A stretch of 64,000 nt of DNA from Photobacterium indicum (GTDB lineage Bacteria; Pseudomonadota; Gammaproteobacteria; Enterobacterales; Vibrionaceae), in the NCBI RefSeq assembly GCF_003026215.1, contig NZ_PYOC01000004.1, positions 124,001 through 188,000 of the forward strand. Direction: 5' to 3'. This document shows positions 43,614 through 52,456 of this stretch, one piece after another; position 1 is the stretch's first letter; each line of letters starts with the position of its first letter. The notes beneath the pieces were generated by a model. It worked only from the letters and a program-made list of their open reading frames with translations, made no database searches and was not told the DNA's origin. The position numbers and the translations under genes were made by a program.

Positions 43614-45423
43614 TCATATTATCAACCATGGTTTTTAACTTTCTAAAGCATGCAAAATTGATATCTTTACTTGTTTTATTTTTAAAACCATCATCAGGAA
43701 TAACTAATAATGTATTATTAGATAGGACATCTTTACATTCTTCACTTTTCAAGCCAGAGCTTCTCATATAATATACCTCAGGCGAGTTAGCCATATGAAA
43801 AAACCTAATGCCTAAAGAAGCTGCAAACTCAGTAATAAAAGAAGACATACCAACAACACAATTCAATGTTTTTAACAGAGTCGCAGTTGAAACGAAATCA
43901 TTATATAAATCTACGTCATATGGGATTATAATTCCATTATCTTCGCATAATTGTTTATCATTTTCAGAAATAGGTGATTGTAAAGCAATGAATTTTACAT
44001 TTCTATCACTGTAAATATTTTTAAAATCGATAATATCTTCTAGTGATAATAAATACCGAAGTTGACGAAAAGGTTCTTTTAGTCCTGATGACCAAATAAT
44101 TCCAATTCGAATTTCATTCATATTATTCAGTTCTTCACTAATAGGCTTTATATATGCTTCATTACTAGCCTTTATCGAATCTTCACCAAGAACATTAATT
44201 AATGAGCCTGTTGTAATTACATGATCAAAATCATTTTTTATTTGAGAAATCGGCATAGGAAGATTCTTTCTATGAAAATCTCTTAATAAACTGCCATCTC
44301 CTCTAAAGCATCTTTTTACCGATAAAAAATTAATATTACTAAATGAATTTTTCAATAATTCATATAATCTAGGCTCACATGTTATTGTTATGTTGGTATT
44401 ATTTACTCTTGAGTACAATTTAGCCCAACGAACTTCATCACCAACTCCTGATTCTGAAATTATAAGCACTTTTTTTCTGGCTAATTCATCTTTCGTTGGA
44501 TAATTTAAACCACTTTCAATATCTAGGTAACTCTGAAGCCCATAAACATATCTTCTTCTACACTCTTCTGCGTCATTTATGCTATTTAAAATATAACCTG
44601 AAAATATTTCATATTTGATCATATTTAGAACTGATATTTCATTAAAGAAGTCAGCGATTCTTTCTGGGCAAATTGACATATAAGAATAGAAGAAAAAAGT
44701 ATGATTTAATTGAATTGATTTATACTCTTTATTCCTAAGTAAATTATTATATATATTTATTACTTTATGATGATTTTCCGTCACAAAGTAATATTGTAAA
44801 TTTTCTCGTAAGTTAGGGTTCTCTATTTTTGAATATTCACTTATAAACCTATCGAATTCACAGGTAATCCAAAATTCATTAATAGATATATTTTTATCTT
44901 TATCTATTGTGTTTTCAATATTGAAATTGACTTCAAAAAAAACATCTTTTAGTCTATTTATATATTTATTATCATTATTTTTTTCTTTTTCAATTTCATT
45001 ATCCAACTCAAATAAAATTATATACGCTGTAATTAATGACTTTTTCTTTTTTTTTGACTTACATAGCAGAAGGTCCAAGTCATTTTTTGAAAAGCCAATA
45101 GTAACATGAATCGTTTTTATGAAATCAATAATTAAAGCGATCGAAAAACGGTTAATTTTATCTATAATGAATTCTTTGTTATCTATAAATAATGCTTTGA
45201 TATTTTTTTCAGACACCATATACAACTTATATTGAATGTCTAAGCTGAGAGGACTAACTTTTCCATGTGGTAATCTCTGATGAGAAAACTCTGTAAAACC
45301 ATCATTAAATAATACTTTAGCTAAATAATTAAGCTTTATACTACGAGGTAAGTTTTTATGAAAAAAAAGTTTATTATCTCTTATTTTTCGTTTAATTACT
45401 TTTTTTAACACTATAACACTCAA
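43588..45423 (-). CDS. Large two-part protein with C-terminal GT9-like glycosyltransferase domain (paralogue 2)
   Basis: A 611-residue soluble protein paralogous to the one at 36732-38627. The N-terminal ~300 residues are helix-rich with many Lys/Asn and no clear motif. The C-terminal half has VLIISESGVGDEVRWAKLYSR, NITITCEPRLYELLKNSF and NFLSVKRCFRG. It continues with RIGIIWSSGLKEPFRQLRYLL, KFIALQSPI and LNCVVGMSSFITEFAASLGI. This order fits a GT9-like GT-B domain. A run of nine A on the coding strand (T9 at 45047-45055) encodes part of a KSKKKKKS stretch near residue 120. It lies directly after pseI and may transfer pseudaminic acid or another sugar (inference). Confidence 0.6.
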   Translation of the reverse strand: MSVIVLKKVIKRKIRDNKLFFHKNLPRSIKLNYLAKVLFNDGFTEFSHQRLPHGKVSPLSLDIQYKLYMVSEKNIKALFIDNKEFIIDKINRFSIALIIDFIKTIHVTIGFSKNDLDLLLCKSKKKKKSLITAYIILFELDNEIEKEKNNDNKYINRLKDVFFEVNFNIENTIDKDKNISINEFWITCEFDRFISEYSKIENPNLRENLQYYFVTENHHKVINIYNNLLRNKEYKSIQLNHTFFFYSYMSICPERIADFFNEISVLNMIKYEIFSGYILNSINDAEECRRRYVYGLQSYLDIESGLNYPTKDELARKKVLIISESGVGDEVRWAKLYSRVNNTNITITCEPRLYELLKNSFSNINFLSVKRCFRGDGSLLRDFHRKNLPMPISQIKNDFDHVITTGSLINVLGEDSIKASNEAYIKPISEELNNMNEIRIGIIWSSGLKEPFRQLRYLLSLEDIIDFKNIYSDRNVKFIALQSPISENDKQLCEDNGIIIPYDVDLYNDFVSTATLLKTLNCVVGMSSFITEFAASLGIRFFHMANSPEVYYMRSSGLKSEECKDVLSNNTLLVIPDDGFKNKTSKDINFACFRKLKTMVDNMIEVEYDKL

Positions 45424-46476
45424 CTATTCAATATACTTAAGTAAAAATGGTTGTCCTTTCTTCAAATTGAGCATGCTCTTTTTACCAATAATTAATTCAT
45501 AATGTTTAGGAGCACAACCAAAGCCAGGTCGAATACTTTTAATATTTTCAGGAGTATACGCCTCTCCTTCCTTAATATCTTTCACCACATATAACGAGCG
45601 ACGAAATTTCACATTCCCTATTTCAGCTTCTGTCCTTTCATAATTGATTTTACCCATTGCTTTCCAAGCAGTCTTTGCATCCTTACAAAGTTGTGTTAAT
45701 TCATGTGGTTCAAGAGAAAAACTATCATCAGCACCACCACCATTACGATCCATTGTTACATGCTTTTCAATTAGGCAAGCACCAAGCACAACTGATGCAA
45801 CAGCTGTAGCATTATCAATGGTATGATCAGACAGACCAGATAAAACACCAAAACGTTCAGAAATATCAGCAATAGTTTTTAAATTATATTGTTCTGCAGG
45901 TGCTGGGTATCCACTAACGCAATGAAGTACAACTAACTCTTTGCAACCATTATCTCTTGCAACTTGAATCGCTTCTTTTATTTCTTCTTCATTAGCCATC
46001 CCTGTTGACATAATCATTGGCTTGCCTGTTTGAGCAACACGCTTAATTAATGGTAAATCAACAAGCTCAAATGAGGCTATTTTATAAGCAGGGGCATCAA
46101 GTTCTTCTAGTAAATCAACGGCTGTAAAGTCAAATGGTGAACTAAAAATAGTAATGTTTAATTCTTTTGCTTTTTCAAATAGAGGTTTATGCCATTCCCA
46201 TGGCATATGTGCCCCTTTATACAGCTCGTAAAGTGTCTGACCGTCCCAGAGTCCACCTCGAATTTTGAACTCTTCAGAGTCACAATCCATAGTTATCGTT
46301 TCATGCGTATAAGTTTGGAGTTTTATCGCATCAGCACCTGATTTCTTTGCTTCTTCCATTATCTGGAATGCACGATTAATATCACCATTATGATTTGCCG
46401 AAAGTTCAGCAATGATATAAGGAGGATATTCAGGACCAATTTTTCGGCCATTGATGCTAATTACATTGTTTTTCAT
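45424..46476 (-). CDS. pseI: PseI, pseudaminic acid synthase
   Basis: Condenses 2,4-diacetamido-2,4,6-trideoxy-L-altrose with phosphoenolpyruvate to form pseudaminic acid. The 350-residue NeuB-family enzyme has YIIAELSANHNGDINRAFQI, KSGADAIKLQTYTHETITMD, IFSSPFDFTAVDLLEEL, LHCVSGYPAPAEQYNL and LSDHTIDNATAVASV, then EKHVTMDR. A C-terminal SAF-type domain follows (RSLYVVKDIKEGEAYTPENIKSIRPG). The ITMDCDSEEFKIRGGLWDG loop after the KLQTY strand is typical of PseI rather than NeuB. It starts one base after pseH in the same operon. Confidence 0.95.
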   Translation of the reverse strand: MKNNVISINGRKIGPEYPPYIIAELSANHNGDINRAFQIMEEAKKSGADAIKLQTYTHETITMDCDSEEFKIRGGLWDGQTLYELYKGAHMPWEWHKPLFEKAKELNITIFSSPFDFTAVDLLEELDAPAYKIASFELVDLPLIKRVAQTGKPMIMSTGMANEEEIKEAIQVARDNGCKELVVLHCVSGYPAPAEQYNLKTIADISERFGVLSGLSDHTIDNATAVASVVLGACLIEKHVTMDRNGGGADDSFSLEPHELTQLCKDAKTAWKAMGKINYERTEAEIGNVKFRRSLYVVKDIKEGEAYTPENIKSIRPGFGCAPKHYELIIGKKSMLNLKKGQPFLLKYIE

Positions 46477-46477
46477 T

Positions 46478-47014
46478 CTACAGCCTCAGCTTTTTTTTCA
46501 GAGATTCTCGAATTTCTTTCCATTCTTGAGGAAAAATCCCCAAATGACAGACGTCATGATATTGTTCACCGTCATAAAATGCATCTCTAAGTTCACCTTC
46601 TACTTTAAAGCCAAACTTAGTATGAAGCTTCACAACCATTTGATTAAATGAGAGGACTTCACATCTTAACTTATGAAGTTTTAGCTCTTTAAATGCATAA
46701 TCGAGAGCAAAAAATTCCATCATACTACCAGTCCCACGAGGAGCTGTTGGGTTCGCATAGAAGGCCCAACTGGCAGTATCTTTTATTAAATTAATCTCTG
46801 TGAAGCCAATAACACCGACAGGTACATTATCTTTGATAAAAACAAAGTATTTCTTTGTTTTATCATTCTGCAACTTATTAAACCATGCATAATGTTCTTC
46901 AGTGCTAATTACATGGTTTGTATACATATTTTTACGAACTTCCGGAGCATTTCTCCACTCGAGAATCATATCTAAATGACTCTCTTCCAGCTCCATTAAT
47001 GTTGTTTTTTTCAT
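46478..47014 (-). CDS. pseH: PseH, UDP-4-amino-4,6-dideoxy-N-acetyl-beta-L-altrosamine N-acetyltransferase
   Basis: Third enzyme-type step of pseudaminic acid synthesis: acetyl-CoA-dependent N-acetylation of the PseC product. The 178-residue GNAT protein has ESHLDMILEWRNAPEVRKNMYT at the N-terminus (the PseH/RimJ-like signature). GVIGFTEINLIKDTASWAFYANP and PRGTGSMMEFFALDYAF (acetyl-CoA loop) follow, then LSFNQMVVKLHTKFGFKVEGELRD. Its start overlaps the pseG stop by 4 nt and it is one base from pseI. In other bacteria PseH is usually of similar size. Confidence 0.9.
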   Translation of the reverse strand: MKKTTLMELEESHLDMILEWRNAPEVRKNMYTNHVISTEEHYAWFNKLQNDKTKKYFVFIKDNVPVGVIGFTEINLIKDTASWAFYANPTAPRGTGSMMEFFALDYAFKELKLHKLRCEVLSFNQMVVKLHTKFGFKVEGELRDAFYDGEQYHDVCHLGIFPQEWKEIRESLKKKLRL

Positions 47015-48066
47015 GAAAACATTTTCCTTATTTCTTCGATAACTCTTTGAGCCCCCATACCATCAACAGAAACTTTTGCTTCAGGAGATATGTCATCCCA
47101 TTCATTAGCCAATCTAGTCAATTCTTGCTTGTATATTTCAGGTGTCGTTTCTTCACCAGAGCCTAGATAGTTTATTATATCGAGTTCGGATAAATATTCT
47201 GACAGCTCTCTTTGATTATCAGCTACAGATACAACCGAAGTAGGAACTCTTAAACAAAGTCTTTCCCAGTTACTCACTCCAGAAGCTCCTATAGCATACT
47301 TCGACAAAGCAAGCTCTTGTTCAAAATTATCTATGAACTTAAATAAGCAACACACATTATCATTAATGATCGACTTAATTTGGTCATAATCTTGATTCGA
47401 GTTACCAGTTACGAGCTTAACTTTAAAAGGTATTGGACCGAGTTGGTTTAAAGCTTTTACTACTTTAAGGCATTCTGATGTGGGATCGCAGCCACCAAAA
47501 AAGACTAAAACCTGGTCAATAGGTTGATCTTTAGATTGTCGTAATTCATAAAATTTAGGTCTAAGCAGCGCATATTCAGGACCATTTAACACTTTATTTT
47601 TTATTGAATCTTGGTAACGCTCACTCGTATTACGCCATAAATTTTGATCTAATATCAAATCACACTCATGCTCTCTGTCTAAATCATCAATAATAAGTAT
47701 TTTACATTTCCATGCCGAATGAATTAATTTCTCCCATTCATGGTCTAATCCATAATGGTCGACAATCAACATATCCACATTGCTGCACTGTTCAAGCAAA
47801 CTCTGAGCATCATTCAGCCATGGTACCTGTAACCAAGCTAAATAATCAGCACTATGGGTCGGTTCTCTTACCTCTAGAGCCTGTACTAGCTCATATACAT
47901 GAAACCCTTTGTCACGAACAAACTGGACTAAATCTCCAGCTTGCGGACGAGAAGCAAAGCTAACCTTATGGCCTTGCTCCTTTAATGCTTCTGCAAGAAC
48001 CAAACACCGCATAATGTGCCCGCTACCTATGTACAGAGAAGCATCAGCTCGAATCACGACGTTCAT
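47011..48066 (-). CDS. pseG: PseG, UDP-2,4-diacetamido-2,4,6-trideoxy-beta-L-altropyranose hydrolase
   Basis: Removes UDP from the acetylated altrose derivative, giving the free sugar for PseI. The 351-residue GT-B-fold hydrolase has VVIRADASLYIGSGHIMRCLVLAEAL at the N-terminus (the catalytic-side GxGHxxR motif), LIVDHYGLDHEWE and IDDLDREHECDLILDQNL. A QVLVFFGGCDP segment and KYAIGASGVSNWERLCL (UDP-binding region) complete the pattern. It follows pseF after 9 nt. Confidence 0.9.
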   Translation of the reverse strand: MNVVIRADASLYIGSGHIMRCLVLAEALKEQGHKVSFASRPQAGDLVQFVRDKGFHVYELVQALEVREPTHSADYLAWLQVPWLNDAQSLLEQCSNVDMLIVDHYGLDHEWEKLIHSAWKCKILIIDDLDREHECDLILDQNLWRNTSERYQDSIKNKVLNGPEYALLRPKFYELRQSKDQPIDQVLVFFGGCDPTSECLKVVKALNQLGPIPFKVKLVTGNSNQDYDQIKSIINDNVCCLFKFIDNFEQELALSKYAIGASGVSNWERLCLRVPTSVVSVADNQRELSEYLSELDIINYLGSGEETTPEIYKQELTRLANEWDDISPEAKVSVDGMGAQRVIEEIRKMFS

Positions 48067-48075
48067 TCTTACCCC

Positions 48076-48756
48076 TCACAATGCTGAATACAGCGCCTCA
48101 GCTAAATCCCAATCTTCTTGTGTATCAATATCTTGCACTCTTACTCTAGGCATAACCACAGCCTTAGAGTACTTAGAAAATATAGTTTTACCTTGTTTGA
48201 ATGCCGACGTTTTACCCCAATAAAATTGGCCGGCATCATGATAAGCCTCATCTAAATCTTGGGAGCGAGTATCAGCATATTCAGGTGAGAACATGTTAAC
48301 AGCTCCCTCTGCTGACAATGATATGGCTCGCTGAATCGGAAATGCGTAAGTAGTAACACTAAAAGCGTAGTCTGCCTTTGATGAAACTAATTCGCTAAGA
48401 CCTTGGTTTATATATTCCGGCAAAACAAAGGGGGCTGTTGCATAAATACAGCAAACCAAATCAACATCCCAGCTTTGCTTTTCACACCATCCAATCGCGT
48501 GCTGTATCACATCCATGGTCGTAGCGTGATCATCTGAAATATTAGCTGGGCGCAAGAAAGGAACTTCTGCACCATACTTCAAAGCAATATCAGCAATATC
48601 TTGATCATCTGTTGACACAATAATTTTATCAAAACAACCTGATTGCTTAGCCGCTTCAATAGAGTAAGCAATAATCGGTTTTCCATGAAATAACTTTATG
48701 TTTTTTCTTGGAATTCTTTTACTTCCACCACGAGCAGGAATAATCGCAATTCGCAC
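48076..48756 (-). CDS. pseF: PseF, CMP-pseudaminic acid cytidylyltransferase
   Basis: Activates pseudaminic acid with CTP. The 226-residue protein starts MRIAIIPARGGSKRIPRKNIKLFHGKP, the classic CMP-nonulosonate nucleotide-binding loop. It continues with IIVSTDDQDIADIALKYGAEVPFLRP, TTMDVIQHAIGW and CCIYATAPFVLPEYI, and ends with RVQDIDTQEDWDLAE. It shares one base with pseC upstream. Motif spacing is that of PseF rather than of NeuA. Confidence 0.95.
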   Translation of the reverse strand: MRIAIIPARGGSKRIPRKNIKLFHGKPIIAYSIEAAKQSGCFDKIIVSTDDQDIADIALKYGAEVPFLRPANISDDHATTMDVIQHAIGWCEKQSWDVDLVCCIYATAPFVLPEYINQGLSELVSSKADYAFSVTTYAFPIQRAISLSAEGAVNMFSPEYADTRSQDLDEAYHDAGQFYWGKTSAFKQGKTIFSKYSKAVVMPRVRVQDIDTQEDWDLAEALYSAL

Positions 48757-49934
48757 TATTTGGTCTCCAACAATACCTGACGAAGAACACGAACAACTTC
48801 ATCTTGCTGCTGCTCCGTCATTAAATGGAACATTGGTAAAGAAATCGCATTGCGATAATATTCTTCTGCATGAGGGTAATCACCGTGTGTAAACCCCATT
48901 GCTTGGTAATATGGTTGAGTATGCACTGGAATATAGTGAAGGTTCACACCAATACCATTATTTCGAAGTGCATCAAAAACTTCACGGTGCGTCTTTGTAA
49001 TTGCGTCTAGATCTAAACGGATCACATATAAATGCAACCCTGAATAAGTATTAGGCAATTGGTATGGACGAGTAACAGGAAGTTCAACCAATAGTTGATT
49101 ATAACGATCAGCTAAGCGGTGCCTAGCTGCCACAAAATCACTCAAGCGGGTCATCTGACTAACCCCCAAGGCTGCTTGCAACTCAGTCATCCGATAATTG
49201 TAACCAAGCTCTACTTGCTGGTAATACCATCCACCGTGTGATTCTTCAGTCATCAAAGACTCATCACGAGTAATACCATGACTACGGAATAAAGCCATTT
49301 TTTCAGCTAATTCTACACTATTGGTTAGTGCTGCTCCGCCTTCGGCTGTCGTCACAATTTTCACGGGATGAAAACTAAACACCGTAATATCTGAGTATTC
49401 ACAGTTGCCCACAGGTTTACTGTCATATTTGCCCCCAATAGCATGAGATGCATCTTCAATTATCGCAAAACCATACTGGTCTGCTAATCCTCGAATCGCT
49501 TTCATGTCACAAGGCTGACCACATAAGTGAACAGGAACAACCACTTTTGGCAGGCAATTATTTTGTTGTGCTAGCTTCAGTTTGGCTTCAAGCGATACTG
49601 GACACATATTATATGTCTTAGGATCGATATCGACAAAATCAACCTGAGCGCCACAATAAAGACCACAATTAGCAGAAGCGACAAATGTAACTGGTGTCGT
49701 CCATAACCAATCACCATTGCCTAGCCCTAATGAAAGGCAAGCAATATGTAATGCTGATGTAGCACTATTGACTGCCAACGCATATTCCGCACCTGTAAAG
49801 TCAGTAAGCGCTTTTTCAAATGCTGGAACTTGAGGCCCTTGCGTTAAAAAATCAGATTGCAGTACGCTAATGACTGCATCGATATCTTGTTGGGTTATTT
49901 CTTGTTTACCATATGGGATCACAGGATTACTCAC
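48756..49934 (-). CDS. pseC: PseC, UDP-4-amino-4,6-dideoxy-N-acetyl-beta-L-altrosamine transaminase
   Basis: PLP enzyme that aminates C4 of the PseB product. The 392-residue protein starts VIPYGKQEITQQDIDAVISVLQSDFLTQGP, typical of PseC. It has YALAVNSATSALHIACLSLG, IEDASHAIGGKYDSKPVGN and ITVFSFHPVKIVTTAEGGAAL with the Schiff-base lysine (near residue 189). ELGYNYRMTELQAALGVSQM and an LHLYVIRLDL segment follow. Its start overlaps the pseB stop by 4 nt. Confidence 0.95.
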   Translation of the reverse strand: MSNPVIPYGKQEITQQDIDAVISVLQSDFLTQGPQVPAFEKALTDFTGAEYALAVNSATSALHIACLSLGLGNGDWLWTTPVTFVASANCGLYCGAQVDFVDIDPKTYNMCPVSLEAKLKLAQQNNCLPKVVVPVHLCGQPCDMKAIRGLADQYGFAIIEDASHAIGGKYDSKPVGNCEYSDITVFSFHPVKIVTTAEGGAALTNSVELAEKMALFRSHGITRDESLMTEESHGGWYYQQVELGYNYRMTELQAALGVSQMTRLSDFVAARHRLADRYNQLLVELPVTRPYQLPNTYSGLHLYVIRLDLDAITKTHREVFDALRNNGIGVNLHYIPVHTQPYYQAMGFTHGDYPHAEEYYRNAISLPMFHLMTEQQQDEVVRVLRQVLLETK

Positions 49935-50944
49935 ACTTCAAAGTTAGGATCAACATGCTCTTTAATTAATTCACGAATGCCTTCAACCGTTTCCCACTCA
50001 GTATTTGTACCCGAATTATATTTAAACCCAAACGGCACTTTTTCTGCCTTATGGTGATTCATATAGTCAGCTTCAGTATATGTGTACGAAACAGACGGTA
50101 AAATTGCGTAATAAGGGCCGAGATCAATTGTATTCAACGAATCAGTGTCAGTTATCATTTCTTCATGCAATTTTTCACCAGGACGGATACCCACATCACG
50201 CGTTGTACATTCTGGAGCTACGGCTGTTGCTACATCAAGAATTTTGTATGATGGGATTTTAGGAATGAATATTTCCCCGCCAAGATGATTGCCAAGCGCA
50301 AACATAACAAGGTTCACACCATCTTGAAGTGAAATATTAAATCGGGTCATTTCAGGGTGTGTTATCGGTAAGACACCATTTTCTTTTTTACTTAAGAAAA
50401 ATGGGATCACAGAGCCTCGAGAGCCCATCACATTACCGTAACGAACGACACTAAAGCGAATTTCTTTTGAACCACGGATATTATTCGCCGCTGCAAACAA
50501 TTTATCTGATGCTAATTTTGTTGCACCATAAAGGTTAATGGGTGCACAAGCTTTATCCGTCGATAAAGCCACAACATCTTTAACACCACAGGCTAAAGCT
50601 GCATGAATAACATTTTCAGCGCCATCAATATTAGTACGGATACACTCTGTTGGATTATACTCAGCAGTATCTACTTGCTTAATAGCAGCTGCGTGAATAA
50701 TGACATCAACACCTTCACATGCTTGAGTTAGGCGCTCTTTATCACGCACATCACCAATAAAAAAACGTAATTGAGGGTAATCATAAGATGGATACTGTTG
50801 CTTAATAATTGATTGTTTTAACTCATCTCGTGAATAAATAATGATTTTTTTCACATCAGTATATCGTTCTAAAATCGTTTTGATAAATTGCTTACCAAAT
50901 GAACCAGTGCCACCTGTAATTAGAACGGTTTTATTATTTAACAT
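49931..50944 (-). CDS. pseB: PseB, UDP-GlcNAc 4,6-dehydratase (5-inverting)
   Basis: First step of pseudaminic acid synthesis. The 337-residue SDR has VLITGGTGSFGKQFIKTIL at residues 7-25, IIIYSRDELKQ, VIIHAAAIKQVDTAEYNP, ALSTDKACAPINLYGATKLASDKL (YGATK active-site motif) and RYGNVMGSRGSVIPFF. C-terminal GIRPGEKLHEEMI is also typical. It is the first gene downstream of the ops element (119 nt to its core) and opens the pseBCFGHI block. Confidence 0.95.
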   Translation of the reverse strand: MLNNKTVLITGGTGSFGKQFIKTILERYTDVKKIIIYSRDELKQSIIKQQYPSYDYPQLRFFIGDVRDKERLTQACEGVDVIIHAAAIKQVDTAEYNPTECIRTNIDGAENVIHAALACGVKDVVALSTDKACAPINLYGATKLASDKLFAAANNIRGSKEIRFSVVRYGNVMGSRGSVIPFFLSKKENGVLPITHPEMTRFNISLQDGVNLVMFALGNHLGGEIFIPKIPSYKILDVATAVAPECTTRDVGIRPGEKLHEEMITDTDSLNTIDLGPYYAILPSVSYTYTEADYMNHHKAEKVPFGFKYNSGTNTEWETVEGIRELIKEHVDPNFEV

Positions 50945-51062
50945 CTATTTACCTTAAAGATCATTCATTTACCTTAAAATTATCGAGTAAATGTTATTTT
51001 AGTTCTGAAATATAATTAGTATCTTTGAGGGTTGATTAAAGCCACAAAATACAAATTTAAAA

Positions 51063-51101
51063 TACGCTACCGCCATGGAGTAACACACCTCCCCAGCAGA
51101 T
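51063..51101 (-). promoter_or_regulatory. Second JUMPStart/ops element upstream of pseB
   Basis: On the minus strand GGCGGTAGCGTA (51063-51074) matches 11 of 12 ops positions. It is preceded by GCTGGGGAGGTGTGTTACTCC, which resembles the upstream JUMPStart blocks. It lies 119 nt before pseB, close to the 134-nt distance seen at wza. It predicts RfaH control of the pse/tag run from 50944 leftwards. The glycerophosphotransferase gene at 51221 is outside its reach because it lies upstream. Confidence 0.75.
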
Positions 51102-51220
51102 AACCAAATTGTAAACCATGCAATTTTATCACATATTAAACATAACAATAAGAAACAATTTAAGCGAGTTAAATCAATAGCTTAACTTGAACTGTGAACG
51201 AATTGTCACTCACAATACGG

Positions 51221-52456
51221 TCATAACTCCACGAATAATCGCTCTATTACTCGTTGACTTGATTGCCCATCCTCTAGGGGATTAAATGCATGATTGAAAT
51301 TTTTGTGATCAATGTGCTTTTGAGTCGATTTTAATGCATGCACCAAACCACCCATCTCGCTCACTATTTCACCAGGAAGTTCTTTTTCAATGTCAAGGTA
51401 AAAACCGCGAGCCTCATTTTCATAATGTTCACGATCATACATATAAAAGTAAATAGGTCTATTTAACAAAGCATAGTCAAAGAATACACTTGAATAATCG
51501 GTTACTAATGCATCAGAGATCAAATATAAATCGTTTACATTATTATATTCTGAAACATCAATGAAACGCTTACTTGCTTGATTCGTACTGGTAAAATAAT
51601 GCCCTCTAAATAAAAAGACAACATTATCATCAAAATTATCAGTGAATTTATTATTTTCAAGCGGATTATCAAAATAGTAATTAAGGTTAGAATCTGAAAA
51701 CTGCTTATCACGCCAAGTCGGCGCATATAAAATCACTTTTTTACCTCGTTCAATACTAAGTTTATCTTTAATATCATTTACTTTCTGATGATTATTCTTA
51801 TCATTAATTAACTCATCATTTCTTGGGTACCCAAGTTCAATGATTTTTTCTTCGAGTAAATTAAAGCTTGAGCAAAAACGTTTTGATGCATACTTACTTG
51901 GTGACACAAAGAAATCATACCTACTAGAATCAGTATGGTAACTAAAACGCATCCCTTCCATACTTGTTGTCGAGTGAGTACCGACTTCAATATCAAGCCC
52001 TAATTTTTTTAATGGTGTACCATGCCAGCATTGAACGTATTTCTGCTCATTTTTTTTGTATAATCGGAACGGTAGTCGGCAATTTGTAATCCAGTATTTT
52101 GATGATGCATATACATCGTCATATTGTTTTGTGCCATAAATAACTATTTTTGTATTTTTATTTTTTAAAAGCTCAGATACGAATGGATGGTTATCTGAAT
52201 TTAGCACCCAATAAAATTTGTAATCTTTATTTTTTTTATATAATTCCTTATACAATGCCCACGGAGAGTCACTTACATTTTTTCCTTGGAAGCATTCAAA
52301 AACAAATTTATTTGGATTAACCCGAGTTGAGTGATATTTTGAACGAAATTTAATTTGTGCAATAAATACAACAATTTTTTTTATTAACAAATCAAGAGTG
52401 TCATTACTTGATAGCTTATGTTTAATATACGAAATTGTTCGTTTCTTGATAATCAT
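51221..52456 (-). CDS. CDP-glycerol glycerophosphotransferase family protein (TagB/TagF-like) 3
   Basis: A 411-residue PF04464-type enzyme. It has ESKYHSTRVNP-like N-terminal sequence, then YVQCWHGTPLKKLGLDIEVG (catalytic His), VILYAPTWRDKQFSD, VVFLFRGHYFTS and ALVTDYSSVFFDYALLNRPIYFYMYD. This makes three such enzymes in the island, enough for a primase-like and a polymerase-like step, although which is which cannot be told. It is upstream of the ops element, so it probably uses its own promoter in the 567-bp region behind it. Confidence 0.85.
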   Translation of the reverse strand: MIIKKRTISYIKHKLSSNDTLDLLIKKIVVFIAQIKFRSKYHSTRVNPNKFVFECFQGKNVSDSPWALYKELYKKNKDYKFYWVLNSDNHPFVSELLKNKNTKIVIYGTKQYDDVYASSKYWITNCRLPFRLYKKNEQKYVQCWHGTPLKKLGLDIEVGTHSTTSMEGMRFSYHTDSSRYDFFVSPSKYASKRFCSSFNLLEEKIIELGYPRNDELINDKNNHQKVNDIKDKLSIERGKKVILYAPTWRDKQFSDSNLNYYFDNPLENNKFTDNFDDNVVFLFRGHYFTSTNQASKRFIDVSEYNNVNDLYLISDALVTDYSSVFFDYALLNRPIYFYMYDREHYENEARGFYLDIEKELPGEIVSEMGGLVHALKSTQKHIDHKNFNHAFNPLEDGQSSQRVIERLFVEL

